Of a DNA stretch of 18,272 nt, positions 1 through 7,039 are shown piece after piece. The position numbers were made by a program, and so were the translations under genes. Origin of the DNA: JAYVJM01 sp043769275 (GTDB lineage: Bacteria; Pseudomonadota; Gammaproteobacteria; Pseudomonadales; UBA7239). The stretch is taken from NCBI GenBank assembly GCA_043769275.1, contig JAYVJM010000036.1, forward strand, positions 1-18,272, read 5' to 3'. The stretch's first letter is position 1. The number at the start of each line of letters is the position of its first letter. Under the pieces are notes generated by a model that had not been told where the DNA came from, made no database searches, and worked only from the letters and a program-made list of their open reading frames with translations.

Positions 1-56
1 GCACCAAAAGTGCTCAACAAATAGTCGGTGTATAAATCAAGGTCGGCTTTTTTCAT
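1..56 (-). CDS. IS transposase, N-terminal fragment (cut by window edge)
   Basis: Reading leftward from the ATG at 56-54 gives the start of a transposase, MKKADLDLYTDYLLSTFG, which runs off the window. From memory this opening resembles DDE transposases of the IS4/IS701 group. That family call rests on fewer than 20 residues and is tentative. The same sequence occurs at the right end of the window, so at least two copies of this element exist in the genome. Confidence 0.6.
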   Translation of the reverse strand, partial: MKKADLDLYTDYLLSTFG

Positions 57-93
57 TCGGCAAGCTTATCAGGGGAGGGTTGCGTAACATCAG
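1..93 (-). mobile_element. Left insertion-sequence end, inverted copy of the right end
   Basis: These 93 bases are the exact reverse complement of 18175-18267. The match stops abruptly at base 93, which marks the outer end of the element; its tip reads ctgatgttacgcaacc on the minus strand. A start codon at 56-54 opens a transposase reading frame leaving the window to the left. Only the 5' end of the element is present, so the second end and the target duplication cannot be examined. Confidence 0.85.
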
Positions 94-483
94 TTACAAG
101 GCAAACGCAAGAAACAAAAAAAGAATAATCAATACAGATAACTTAATTTTTAAATAAGTTATCTGTATTTTAAAAACTGTAATAATTAGGAACGGGTTTT
201 GCTGTGGGTAAGTTATAAAAATACAACAATATCATATTGTTATGCAAAGAATAAGAGCGGTGGAAAACGGTTGTTTTTCTTTATACAAGCTGTATGTTTA
301 ATCCGTGAACTTTTTAAGCTTCGCGGACATAAAGCGAATCTGGCGTGTTTTAGCAAAAAACAGACAGGGTTTATGCACAGCTTATTTAGCTATTCTGAAG
401 GGAGGCAAAAAGAGTGCGCGCGCGGCATGGCGTGCAGTGGCGTGCGGTTTGTTGTGATCAACAAAAAAACGATGCTACGCGCT
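94..483. other. AT-rich gap between IS and algR, no convincing gene
   Basis: This 390-base stretch holds no reading frame that I can support. A 99-codon frame from a TTG at 199 runs through it into the 3' end of algR, but it lacks a good ribosome-binding site and resembles no family I know. The region contains a 15-bp hairpin (131-169), a 17-bp near-palindrome (225-241), and an 18-base palindrome at 448-465. It separates the IS from algR, where hemC normally follows in Pseudomonas. Confidence 0.5.
131..169. terminator. AT-rich 15-bp hairpin, possible bidirectional terminator
   Basis: Perfect 15-bp arms lie at 131-145 and 155-169 around a 9-base loop. On the minus strand the hairpin is followed by a T-rich run (plus-strand A tract at 115-122). 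On the plus strand it is followed by tttt. The stem is AT-rich, so it is weaker than its length suggests. It could instead be a binding site for a dimeric regulator. Confidence 0.4.
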
Positions 484-498
484 TTACAGGCGCTGTAG
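463..498 (-). terminator. Rho-independent terminator overlapping the end of algR
   Basis: On the minus strand ctac-a-gcgc pairs with gcgc-gtag: eight base pairs with one bulged base and a 7-base loop, at 475-498. After a five-base spacer comes a run of seven T residues (plus-strand A at 463-469). The stop codon of algR lies in the loop, so the hairpin includes the gene's last codons. Confidence 0.5.
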
Positions 499-1236
499 TT
501 GGCGGCTCAGTTCGCCTAAATTACGGCGGCTGACCACGGGTTTGATGGAGGTGCCCTGCATGCGTAGACAGTAGTGCCCCTGTGGCGACCGCTCCATTCC
601 CTCTACATACCTCAGCGCAATCAGTGAGTTGCGGTGTACACGCACAAACTGTGCACCAAACTCATCCTCCAGGTCTTTGAGCGACTCGTTGATTAAAAGC
701 TCGCCTTTATTGTGGTAAACCGTGACGTATTTTTGATCAGCGAGAAAACAGCGCACTTCTTGGAGCGGCACCAACACCAAACCAAGACGTGTTTTTGCGC
801 TGATGTGTTGGCGTGTTGGGTGTTGTTTTGTGGTGCGATCAGGCACGGTTTGTGTGGCAAGGTTGTGCAGTTGTGCGCGATTGAGGCGAACGGCAGTATC
901 TAGCGCGGTTGATAGCTTTTCTGTCTGTATGGGCTTTAACAGATAAGCGACCGCTTGTGTTTGAAAGGCGGCAAGAGCGTGCTCCTCGTAAGCTGTGCAA
1001 AAAATAATCGCAGGCGGTTGATCGAGTTGCATAAGGTGCTGTGCGGCTTCTAGCCCATCCATGCCGGGCATGCGAATATCCATTAGCACCACATCGGGTT
1101 GATAGGTTTGCGTGGCCCCTATCGCACCCAGGCCGTCGGCGGCCTCGCCAATAACGTCGTGTCCGCCGAGCTTATGCAGTAAGCGCATGAGGCGATCGCG
1201 CGCCAGTTTTTCGTCGTCAACAATCAATATCCGCAT
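484..1236 (-). CDS. algR: AlgR-type LytTR response regulator
   Basis: This 250-residue protein is a DNA-binding response regulator. Residues 1-118 form a receiver domain with the acidic pocket near D7-D8, the phospho-acceptor D53 in VVLMDIRMPG, and the conserved lysine in YLLKPI. Residues about 150-250 form a LytTR DNA-binding domain (FVRVHRNSLIA). Length and architecture match AlgR of Pseudomonas, which controls alginate, type IV pili and virulence genes; the target genes here are unknown. I chose the ATG at 1236 because it begins directly at MRILIVDDE. An upstream ATG at 1290 would add 18 residues inside the sensor gene. The start overlaps the 3' end of the sensor gene by 20 bases, so translation is probably coupled. 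Neither start has a clear Shine-Dalgarno site. Confidence 0.88.
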   Translation of the reverse strand: MRILIVDDEKLARDRLMRLLHKLGGHDVIGEAADGLGAIGATQTYQPDVVLMDIRMPGMDGLEAAQHLMQLDQPPAIIFCTAYEEHALAAFQTQAVAYLLKPIQTEKLSTALDTAVRLNRAQLHNLATQTVPDRTTKQHPTRQHISAKTRLGLVLVPLQEVRCFLADQKYVTVYHNKGELLINESLKDLEDEFGAQFVRVHRNSLIALRYVEGMERSPQGHYCLRMQGTSIKPVVSRRNLGELSRQLQRL

Positions 1237-2329
1237 CGGTTTTGCGCTCGCTATTTGTTGTTGTTGGCGGTTTCTTGCCTTGATTATCATGGTTTATGGG
1301 CAGGCTGAACACCACTCGAAAAAATGTTGATGTTTGCGTAATGGAAAAGGTGGCTGTTTGTCCGTAACGCGCTTGTAGGCGCTGTTCTAGGTTTGCTAGC
1401 GCCATGCCGTTACTGTGATGGTGAGAGAGGCGCACGTCTGGCGGCGCGCAAGGGTTGTCGACGCAGAGGGTTAGTCGTCCGTGGTCATCGTTGATACGAA
1501 TATCAATAACACCACCAGCGAGCAGCGGCTGTATGCCGTGATAAATGGCGTTTTCTAGCAGTGGTTGCAAACACAATAACGGCACAGCATGTTGTTCGTC
1601 GCGTATATTTTTATGCCAACGTACCGTTAGGCGTTCACCTAAACGCAATTGTTCAATATGAATGTAGTGTTCACACAGGCCCAACTCTTTGGCTAGTGGC
1701 ACAATGTCTTGTGCGTCGCTTAAACTGGCGCGAAACAGCACGCTCAGGTCTTCCACGGCCTGTTCGGCGGTGTCGGGGTCGCTGGCAATTAGGCTGGCGA
1801 TGATGTTCATGCTATTAAAAAGAAAGTGTGGGCGAATACGCGATTGCAGCGCTTGAAATCGCGCCTCCATTTCTGCCCGCAAACGCATTTTCTGTTGGGT
1901 GTTTAGTTGTTGTTGCAGATAAAAATAACGCAACACCATGCCGATAATAATCGCACTAACGGCAAGCTGTTGTAGTACAGCATGGTAATTAAAGGCTACG
2001 GTGTTATCTAGCAGGCGAAGCAAAACCTGCCCAACGCTAGACACCAGCGCGGTTACCAGCAGCAACACGAGATAACACAATGTTGCGCCTATGCTGGCAG
2101 AAAGGCGCTTTAGGTGCGGACTCAGGTGGCACAACAGCCCCGCGCCAAGTAAAACAATCCACAGCATTTCAACAGATAGCAACGCGAACAGCGGCCAGTC
2201 AAACGTGGGAAGCGGTTGCTGCACAAGACAAAACGCCAACGCCAGCAGCTCGCCAGTCATAATCAGCGGTAAAAGAGCGTGTACGTCGCACAGATTGGGC
2301 AGATAGAAGCTCTGTGTTTGCTGTTTCAT
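1217..2329 (-). CDS. algZ: AlgZ/FimS-type sensor histidine kinase (LytS/YehU class)
   Basis: This 370-residue membrane sensor is the probable partner of the overlapping regulator gene. Four hydrophobic segments (about 18-38, 44-67, 80-106 and 120-138) precede a His_kinase/HATPase module. The motif RPHFLFNSMN carries the candidate phospho-acceptor H168. The N-box QPLLENAIYHG has N260, and a glycine-rich ATP-lid motif occurs near SNGMALANLEQRL. This is the compact LytS-type kinase core; Pseudomonas AlgZ belongs to this group. The final 25 or so residues form a polar tail rich in Lys, Thr and Asn, whose last codons overlap the regulator. The gene is divergent from argH, as in Pseudomonas. No periplasmic sensor domain is visible, so the signal may be sensed in the membrane. 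Confidence 0.85.
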   Translation of the reverse strand: MKQQTQSFYLPNLCDVHALLPLIMTGELLALAFCLVQQPLPTFDWPLFALLSVEMLWIVLLGAGLLCHLSPHLKRLSASIGATLCYLVLLLVTALVSSVGQVLLRLLDNTVAFNYHAVLQQLAVSAIIIGMVLRYFYLQQQLNTQQKMRLRAEMEARFQALQSRIRPHFLFNSMNIIASLIASDPDTAEQAVEDLSVLFRASLSDAQDIVPLAKELGLCEHYIHIEQLRLGERLTVRWHKNIRDEQHAVPLLCLQPLLENAIYHGIQPLLAGGVIDIRINDDHGRLTLCVDNPCAPPDVRLSHHHSNGMALANLEQRLQARYGQTATFSITQTSTFFRVVFSLPINHDNQGKKPPTTTNSERKTDADIDC

Positions 2330-2378
2330 CCAAAAACGCCCATCGTTTTTATTGTCGTGGCTAAGGTGTGCTCGCGCT

Positions 2379-2384
2379 TATAAT
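2379..2384 (+). promoter_or_regulatory. Candidate -10 box for argH
   Basis: A perfect TATAAT lies 33 bases before the argH start codon, in the 88-base gap between the divergent algZ and argH genes. No good -35 hexamer sits 16-18 bases upstream, so the assignment rests on the -10 box and its position. Confidence 0.45.
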
Positions 2385-2417
2385 GGCCGCTCTTTTGATG
2401 TGGTTAGGACAAGGCGC

Positions 2418-3839
2418 ATGAGCGATCAAAGCAAAACCGATAGTAACCCAGAAAACAGCAAGCCGTGGGGCGGACGTTTTAATGAAGCAACGGATGCGTT
2501 TGTGGAGCGTTTTACCGCCTCGGTTCTGTTTGATCAACGCCTAGCGCGGCATGACATTTTAGGCTCGCTCGCCCATGCGCAGATGTTAGCTGGCGTAGGT
2601 GTGTTGAGCGAGACGGAGCTGGCCGCCATTGAGGGCGGTTTGGCTGCGATCCAGCAGCAAATTACGCACGGGGCGTTTGTGTGGTCAGTTGCGCTGGAAG
2701 ACGTACACATGAATATAGAGGCGCGTTTGACGCAAGCCATTGGCGATGCCGGTAAAAAACTGCATACAGGGCGCTCACGTAACGATCAGGTTGCCACTGA
2801 TGTGCGTCTTTATTTGCGTGAGGAAATCGACGTGATTCGTGCAGAGTTGGCGCGACTGCAAACAGGGCTCATTGCGCTGGCTGAGCGTGAAGCCGCCACG
2901 ATTATGCCCGGCTTCACGCATTTGCAAACCGCCCAGCCGATCACATTCGGCCATCATTTGCTGGCGTGGAATGAAATGTTGGAGCGTGATGATGGCCGTT
3001 TGTTGGACTGCCGTAAACGCTTGAATCAAAGCCCTTTGGGTGCGGCCGCGCTGGCGGGCACAACCTATCCGATAGACAGGGCTTTAACCGCCCGCTTGCT
3101 GGGTTTTGATCGCCCCACCGAAAACTCGTTGGATTCGGTCAGCGACCGTGATTTTGCTATCGAATTTTGTGCGGCAGCGGCAATTATTGTGACGCATCTG
3201 TCGCGCATGTCGGAAGAGCTGGTGTTGTGGACCTCTGCACAGTTCAATTTTATTTCTCTGCCCGATCGTTTTTGTACGGGTTCGTCGATCATGCCCCAGA
3301 AAAAAAACCCAGATGTACCGGAGTTGGTGCGTGGCAAAACGGGGCGCGTTAATGGCGATTTGGTTGCCCTGCTCACGTTAATGAAAGGGCAGCCTCTGGC
3401 CTATAACAAAGACAATCAAGAGGACAAAGAGCCTTTATTTGATGCGGTTGACACAGTCAAAGACTGTTTGCGTGCTTTTGCGGACATGATTCCAGCGCTT
3501 CAACCCAAGCCGGCCGTGATGTTGGAGGCGGCGCGGCGTGGCTTTGCCACCGCCACAGACTTGGCGGATTATTTGGTGCGTAAAAAAATGCCGTTTCGCG
3601 ATGCGCACGAGGTGGTGGGCAAGGCGGTTGCCTACGGCATCGCTCAACAAAAAGATTTGGCAGAAATGAGTTTGGCGGAGTTACAGCAATTCAGCCATAA
3701 CATTGATAACGACGTGTTTTCTATATTGACGCTGGACGGCTCTGTTAATGCGCGCAATCACATCGGCGGCACTGCGCCGCCGCAAGTTAAGGCGGCAGCG
3801 GCTCGCGCCCGTGAGCGCGTACACACACGCAGCACTTGA
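2418..3839 (+). CDS. argH: Argininosuccinate lyase
   Basis: ArgH cleaves argininosuccinate to arginine and fumarate, the last step of arginine synthesis, in the cytoplasm. The 473-residue protein has the fumarase/aspartase-superfamily motifs: HTGRSRNDQ (116-124), the general-acid histidine region GFTHLQ (H168), and the mobile signature loop GSSIMPQKKNP (288-298) with the catalytic serine. The N-terminus WGGRF at 17-21 is typical. I chose the ATG at 2418 because AGGACAAGG precedes it at good spacing; a TTG at 2352 would add 22 unconserved residues and overlap the promoter region. The gene is monocistronic here and converges on the DUF4124 gene with only ten bases between stop codons. Confidence 0.97.
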   Translation: MSDQSKTDSNPENSKPWGGRFNEATDAFVERFTASVLFDQRLARHDILGSLAHAQMLAGVGVLSETELAAIEGGLAAIQQQITHGAFVWSVALEDVHMNIEARLTQAIGDAGKKLHTGRSRNDQVATDVRLYLREEIDVIRAELARLQTGLIALAEREAATIMPGFTHLQTAQPITFGHHLLAWNEMLERDDGRLLDCRKRLNQSPLGAAALAGTTYPIDRALTARLLGFDRPTENSLDSVSDRDFAIEFCAAAAIIVTHLSRMSEELVLWTSAQFNFISLPDRFCTGSSIMPQKKNPDVPELVRGKTGRVNGDLVALLTLMKGQPLAYNKDNQEDKEPLFDAVDTVKDCLRAFADMIPALQPKPAVMLEAARRGFATATDLADYLVRKKMPFRDAHEVVGKAVAYGIAQQKDLAEMSLAELQQFSHNIDNDVFSILTLDGSVNARNHIGGTAPPQVKAAAARARERVHTRST

Positions 3840-3849
3840 TTTTTTGTGG

Positions 3850-4515
3850 TTATTGCGACTGCTCCGTCGCTTTTCCTTTGTGCTCTTTGCCCAACCGTTT
3901 ATAGCGTGCTATGTCTTCGATAAAAGCGGCTTCTGTAGTCTTGTTTTCTTGTGTTTGTTCTTCAATGGCTTTTTGTGTTGTGCTTTGCGTTTGATTCAAG
4001 CTGTCTAGTTTGATGGCGATGTCAGCGGAAGCTTTTCCTCCGTTGCGTTCAGCCTCAATGGCTTTCGCTTTCATTTCCTTGACTTGTTTTTGGAGGCTAG
4101 CGGCGCTGTTTTCCAGTTTTTTTATTTTGCTGTCACCGTCTTTGCGTTGGCGTTCATGGGTGCTTTCTAGCTCATGTAAACTGCTGTAGCGCACCAAAAG
4201 CAGCGCGTCTTTTTTATCGGATTCCGTTTTTTCGGCGTATGCCGCTTCCAGTACGGCGCGCTGCTCGGTAGAGGGTGTTGGGGCGATATTTTCTAGTGTT
4301 TTTCCATGCAAATCAATGATTTTATAGCCTTTTTTTGCGGATTCAGGGTCGATTTGGCTACCGGTTACCACAACACCTTTCTCATTGGTATAGCGGTACA
4401 AGCGCAGCGCACCCTGTTGTGTTGTTTGCGCTAAAACACTGACACTGCCCAGTAGGGCACACAAAGAAAGCCCTGTGGCTGCTCGTTGCGATATGGAGAT
4501 TTTTTTAATCGTCAT
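3850..4515 (-). CDS. Exported DUF4124-like protein with a C-terminal coiled coil
   Basis: This 221-residue protein has a signal peptide (residues 1-29; basic MTIKK, hydrophobic core, cleavage likely after VLA). Next comes a DUF4124-like segment at about 36-80 (LYRYTNEKGVVVTGSQI), a small domain common in gammaproteobacterial envelope proteins. Residues about 108-200 are charged and heptad-like, predicting a long periplasmic coiled coil. The function is unknown. I chose the ATG at 4515 because AGGAAA sits upstream and the signal peptide begins there. An ATG at 4578, overlapping the pyrE stop codon, would add 21 basic residues without a Shine-Dalgarno site. The gene lies directly downstream of pyrE and is probably cotranscribed with it. 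Confidence 0.75.
   Translation of the reverse strand: MTIKKISISQRAATGLSLCALLGSVSVLAQTTQQGALRLYRYTNEKGVVVTGSQIDPESAKKGYKIIDLHGKTLENIAPTPSTEQRAVLEAAYAEKTESDKKDALLLVRYSSLHELESTHERQRKDGDSKIKKLENSAASLQKQVKEMKAKAIEAERNGGKASADIAIKLDSLNQTQSTTQKAIEEQTQENKTTEAAFIEDIARYKRLGKEHKGKATEQSQ
3855..3874 (+). terminator. Weak hairpin with T-run after argH
   Basis: gcgac (3855-3859) pairs with gtcgc (3866-3870) over a six-base loop and is followed by tttt. It lies inside the 3' end of the convergent gene. The stem has only five pairs, so it may be a weak terminator or chance. Confidence 0.25.
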
Positions 4516-4567
4516 AACCGTAGTTTCCTGTAATTTTTCTAGTTTAACGGTAGCTTTCTTTGGTTTT

Positions 4568-5212
4568 TTAGCAAACATATAAAGCGCGATATGCTCGTAT
4601 CGCTTCCAGTGTGTTTTCTGACCCTGCTTGTGTTTCTAAGTAGTGAATCAAGTCTTCGACTTGAAGCACGCTCAAGACGGGAATGTGATAGCGATCACTC
4701 ACGCCCTGTGCTGCGGAAACGGATCCACTCCCCCGCTCCTGCCGGTCTAAACCTATCAATACAGTACAGGCTTGCGCGTGGGGTTGTGTGGCGAACAGCT
4801 GCATGACATCCCCTATCGCGGTGCCAGCGGTGATAACATCGTCGACGATGACAATCCGTCCTTTCAGCGGTGCGCCGACCAGCATGCCACCTTCGCCGTG
4901 AGATTTTATTTCTTTTCGATTGAAACTATACGGCACATCGCGGTCAAAGTTCTCTGTCAGGGCTATCGCTACAGCACTGACCAGTGGTATACCTTTGTAG
5001 GCGGGGCCAAACAACATATCGAATTCGATGCCGGAAGCCATCAAAGCCGCTGCATAGCAGCGACCCAGTTCAGCGAGTGCTCGGCCAGTTTGAAATTGGC
5101 CGGCATTGAAGAAATAGGGGCTTTGGCGGCCAGATTTGAGTGTGAAACAACCAAAACGCAGTGCTTGGTAACGCAAACTCAACTCGATAAATTGTTGCTG
5201 GTATGCGTGCAT
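4568..5212 (-). CDS. pyrE: Orotate phosphoribosyltransferase
   Basis: PyrE joins orotate to phosphoribosyl pyrophosphate to give orotidine 5'-phosphate in pyrimidine synthesis. The 214-residue length is that of the enterobacterial and pseudomonad enzymes. The PRPP-binding motif IVIVDDVITAGTA (120-132) includes the acidic pair D124-D125. The flexible catalytic loop SFNRKEIKSHGEGG (96-109) and the orotate-side segment FGPAYKGIPL (68-77) are intact. A strong Shine-Dalgarno sequence (taaggggag, minus strand of 5218-5226) precedes the ATG. The gene is divergent from crc across 117 bases, a neighbourhood shared with Pseudomonas. I see no attenuator-like hairpin in the leader. Confidence 0.96.
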   Translation of the reverse strand: MHAYQQQFIELSLRYQALRFGCFTLKSGRQSPYFFNAGQFQTGRALAELGRCYAAALMASGIEFDMLFGPAYKGIPLVSAVAIALTENFDRDVPYSFNRKEIKSHGEGGMLVGAPLKGRIVIVDDVITAGTAIGDVMQLFATQPHAQACTVLIGLDRQERGSGSVSAAQGVSDRYHIPVLSVLQVEDLIHYLETQAGSENTLEAIRAYRALYVC

Positions 5213-5329
5213 GGCGGCTCCCCTTAGGTTGTTGTTTCAAATAACACACACAGTAATGGTCATGCGCAGTAGTAGGCAAAAGGGATTGACTCTGTAGCGC
5301 ATGGTACAAGGGCAAATCCTGGAGATGAC

Positions 5330-6100
5330 ATGAGAGTAATCAGTTTGAGTGTGGATGGTATTGTACAGGCGGCCGAACGCGGCCTGTACGATTGGTTGGA
5401 GCAGCAGGCGGCCGATGTGATCTGCTTGCAGGATTTGCGTGTTCGCGAAGAGCAACTAGAGTCGCCTGTTTATTTTCCAGAGGGCTATTGTGCATATTTT
5501 TGTGACACCGTTGACGGCAGCAAAGGCGTGGCAATTTACACGCGCCAGATGCCGCGCGCTGTGATGATGGGTTTTGGTTATAGCGATAGCGTTAACTTGG
5601 ACGGTGCGTATATTCGCGCGGATTTTGAGCAGATGAGCGTGGTTTCCTTGTTGGTGCCGGCGGCTATTGATGCCGCGCAGTCACTGGAAGAAAAAATGCG
5701 TTTTCTGGATTACTTACAGGCGCATTTTCAGAAAATCAGCAATAAGCGTCGCAAATATATTATCTGTGGCAACTGGAACATAGCGCATCAAAAAATTGAT
5801 TTACAAAACGGTGAAATACACCAAAACAGCCCAGGCCACTTGCCTTTTGAGCGAAAGTGGCTGCATGAATTGTACAACGAGACAGCCTACGTCGATGTTT
5901 TGCGCACGCTTCGCAGTGAGCGCGATATTTACAGTTGGTGGCCCAGCGGCACGGTTGGCACAGGCGATGGTTGGCGAGTTGACGCGCAGGTGGTGTCCCA
6001 TGAGCTGGCTCCGCATGCGCAGCGCGCGCGGTTTTATAGCGAACAGACATTCTCTAGCCACTTGCCGTTGATTGTTGATTACGACAGTGAGCTGTTTTGA
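5330..6100 (+). CDS. crc: Catabolite repression control protein Crc (exonuclease III fold)
   Basis: This 256-residue protein has the endonuclease/exonuclease/phosphatase fold and closely resembles Pseudomonas Crc throughout (ERGLYDWL, ADVICLQD, AHQKID, SWWP, HLPLIVDYD). Crc acts with the RNA chaperone Hfq to block translation of catabolic mRNAs and has no nuclease activity. Several exonuclease III catalytic positions are altered here too: the glutamate after ICLQ is D35, the GDxN motif reads GNWN (147-150), and the terminal SDH triad reads SSH (242-244). The position between pyrE and rph matches Pseudomonas. GGAG five bases before the ATG supports the start. An 8-bp inverted repeat, gtacaggc/gcctgtac (5363-5370 and 5382-5389), lies 33 bases into the gene. 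The alternative, an active xthA-type nuclease, is less likely. Confidence 0.88.
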   Translation: MRVISLSVDGIVQAAERGLYDWLEQQAADVICLQDLRVREEQLESPVYFPEGYCAYFCDTVDGSKGVAIYTRQMPRAVMMGFGYSDSVNLDGAYIRADFEQMSVVSLLVPAAIDAAQSLEEKMRFLDYLQAHFQKISNKRRKYIICGNWNIAHQKIDLQNGEIHQNSPGHLPFERKWLHELYNETAYVDVLRTLRSERDIYSWWPSGTVGTGDGWRVDAQVVSHELAPHAQRARFYSEQTFSSHLPLIVDYDSELF

Positions 6101-6126
6101 TCGGCCGCTAAAAGCGCCCTAGCCGC

Positions 6127-6152
6127 CCTTCAACCGGCTCAGGATGAGCGGC
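6127..6152 (-). repeat. REP-like repeat in the crc-rph gap, copy C
   Basis: Read on the minus strand this is gccgctcatcctgagcc followed by ggttgaagg. It matches the unit at 16873-16898 with two differences over 26 bases. It lies 26 bases after the crc stop codon. The family form, a gctcat-cctgagc core with a gtcgaagg tail, is seen in many proteobacterial intergenic regions. Confidence 0.6.
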
Positions 6153-6194
6153 TAATAACCGTTGTTGATGATTGGGCGGCGGGGTTCGATGTTG

Positions 6195-6258
6195 GACTCC
6201 CGCTCATGGTGATAGGTCTCACTTACATGGTGAGTGTGTTGAACCAAGAGCAGGAGTC
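6195..6258. repeat. Diverged palindromic repeat after rph, copy D
   Basis: gactcccgctc (6195-6205) pairs with gagcaggagtc (6248-6258), with one mismatch, to close a 42-base loop. Inside lie a direct repeat catggtga (6205-6212 and 6226-6233) and a smaller ctcac/gtgag stem. The right half (catggtgag ... gaacca ... gagc) matches copy A at 16793-16825 with several changes. It ends five bases beyond the rph stop codon, so it would fold at the 3' end of the rph mRNA. No T-run follows. Confidence 0.5.
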
Positions 6259-6263
6259 GCCTG

Positions 6264-6983
6264 CTACATAGCTAACGCAGCTTGTTGCAATTGAATCAAT
6301 TCCGCAACGCCCTTTTTTGCCAGAGTCTGCATTGTTTCGAACTGTGCCGCACTAAACGGTGCGCCTTCTGCTGTGCCTTGGATTTCAATAAACCCGCCGT
6401 CGGCGGTCATCACCACATTCATGTCTGTTTCGGCTTTAGAGTCTTCCGCGTAATCGAGGTCTAACACGGGTTCGCCAGCGTAAATGCCGACCGAGACAGC
6501 GGCTATTAGTCGTGTGAGTGGCTCGTGTTTGATAATGTTTTTTTGTTGCATAAAACGCAAAGCATCAGCTAGTGCAACACAAGCACCGGTGATGGCGGCT
6601 GTGCGTGTACCGCCGTCTGCTTGGATCACGTCGCAGTCGATGACAATTGTATTTTCGCCGAGCTTTTTCAGGTCGATAGCCGCTCGCAGTGAGCGGCCAA
6701 TCAAACGCTGAATTTCCACTGTACGGCCTGTTTGTTTTCCGCGTGCAGCTTCTCTATCCATGCGTGTGGCGGTAGAGCGGGGCAGCATGCCATATTCTGC
6801 GGTCACCCAGCCTCGCCCTTCGCCGCGCATAAAACGCGGCACTCCGCCGCTGACACTGGCGGTGCAAATGAGTTTTGTGTCGCCAAATTCCACCAATACG
6901 GAACCCTCAGCGTGGCGGGTGTAATGGCGGGCGATATTGACAGGGCGAAGCTGATAGGGTTGGCGGCCGCTTGGGCGAGACAT
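6264..6983 (-). CDS. rph: Ribonuclease PH
   Basis: RNase PH is a phosphate-dependent 3'-5' exoribonuclease that trims tRNA 3' ends in the cytoplasm and forms a hexameric ring. The 239-residue protein is full length. Family motifs are present in order: the N-terminal MSRPSGRQPYQLRPV, the central RTVEIQRLIGRSLRAAIDL (about 86-104), the phosphate-binding region GGTRTAAITGACVAL (about 124-138), and the acidic LDLDYAEDSKAETDMNVVM (about 173-191). GAGGA lies eight bases before the ATG. A TATACT -10 box sits just upstream, so it probably has its own promoter between the large protease gene and its start. Neighbour crc is convergent. Confidence 0.97.
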   Translation of the reverse strand: MSRPSGRQPYQLRPVNIARHYTRHAEGSVLVEFGDTKLICTASVSGGVPRFMRGEGRGWVTAEYGMLPRSTATRMDREAARGKQTGRTVEIQRLIGRSLRAAIDLKKLGENTIVIDCDVIQADGGTRTAAITGACVALADALRFMQQKNIIKHEPLTRLIAAVSVGIYAGEPVLDLDYAEDSKAETDMNVVMTADGGFIEIQGTAEGAPFSAAQFETMQTLAKKGVAELIQLQQAALAM

Positions 6984-7010
6984 AGGGCATTCCTCAAGGG
7001 TAGGCCGCCC

Positions 7011-7016
7011 AGTATA
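7011..7016 (-). promoter_or_regulatory. Candidate -10 box for rph
   Basis: On the minus strand TATACT lies 27 bases before the rph start codon, in the 56-base gap downstream of the protease gene. The -35 region is not close to consensus. Confidence 0.4.
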
Positions 7017-7039
7017 ACGATCCGTGTTGCCTTGATAGG

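Noticed and set aside
199..498. 99-codon plus-strand frame between the IS and algR
   Set aside because: It opens with TTG, has no clear ribosome-binding site, resembles no family I know, and runs into the 3' end of algR.
2352..2417. Longer N-terminus for argH from a TTG at 2352
   Set aside because: The added residues are not ArgH-like, they overlap the TATAAT box, and the ATG at 2418 has a good ribosome-binding site.
5213..5329. ttgact at 5286 as the -35 box of a crc promoter
   Set aside because: No acceptable -10 hexamer lies 15-19 bases downstream, so I do not call a promoter.
5363..5389. 8-bp inverted repeat at the start of crc as a regulatory hairpin
   Set aside because: It lies in coding sequence with an 11-base loop and does not cover the ribosome-binding site; codon choice for AAERGLY could produce it by chance.
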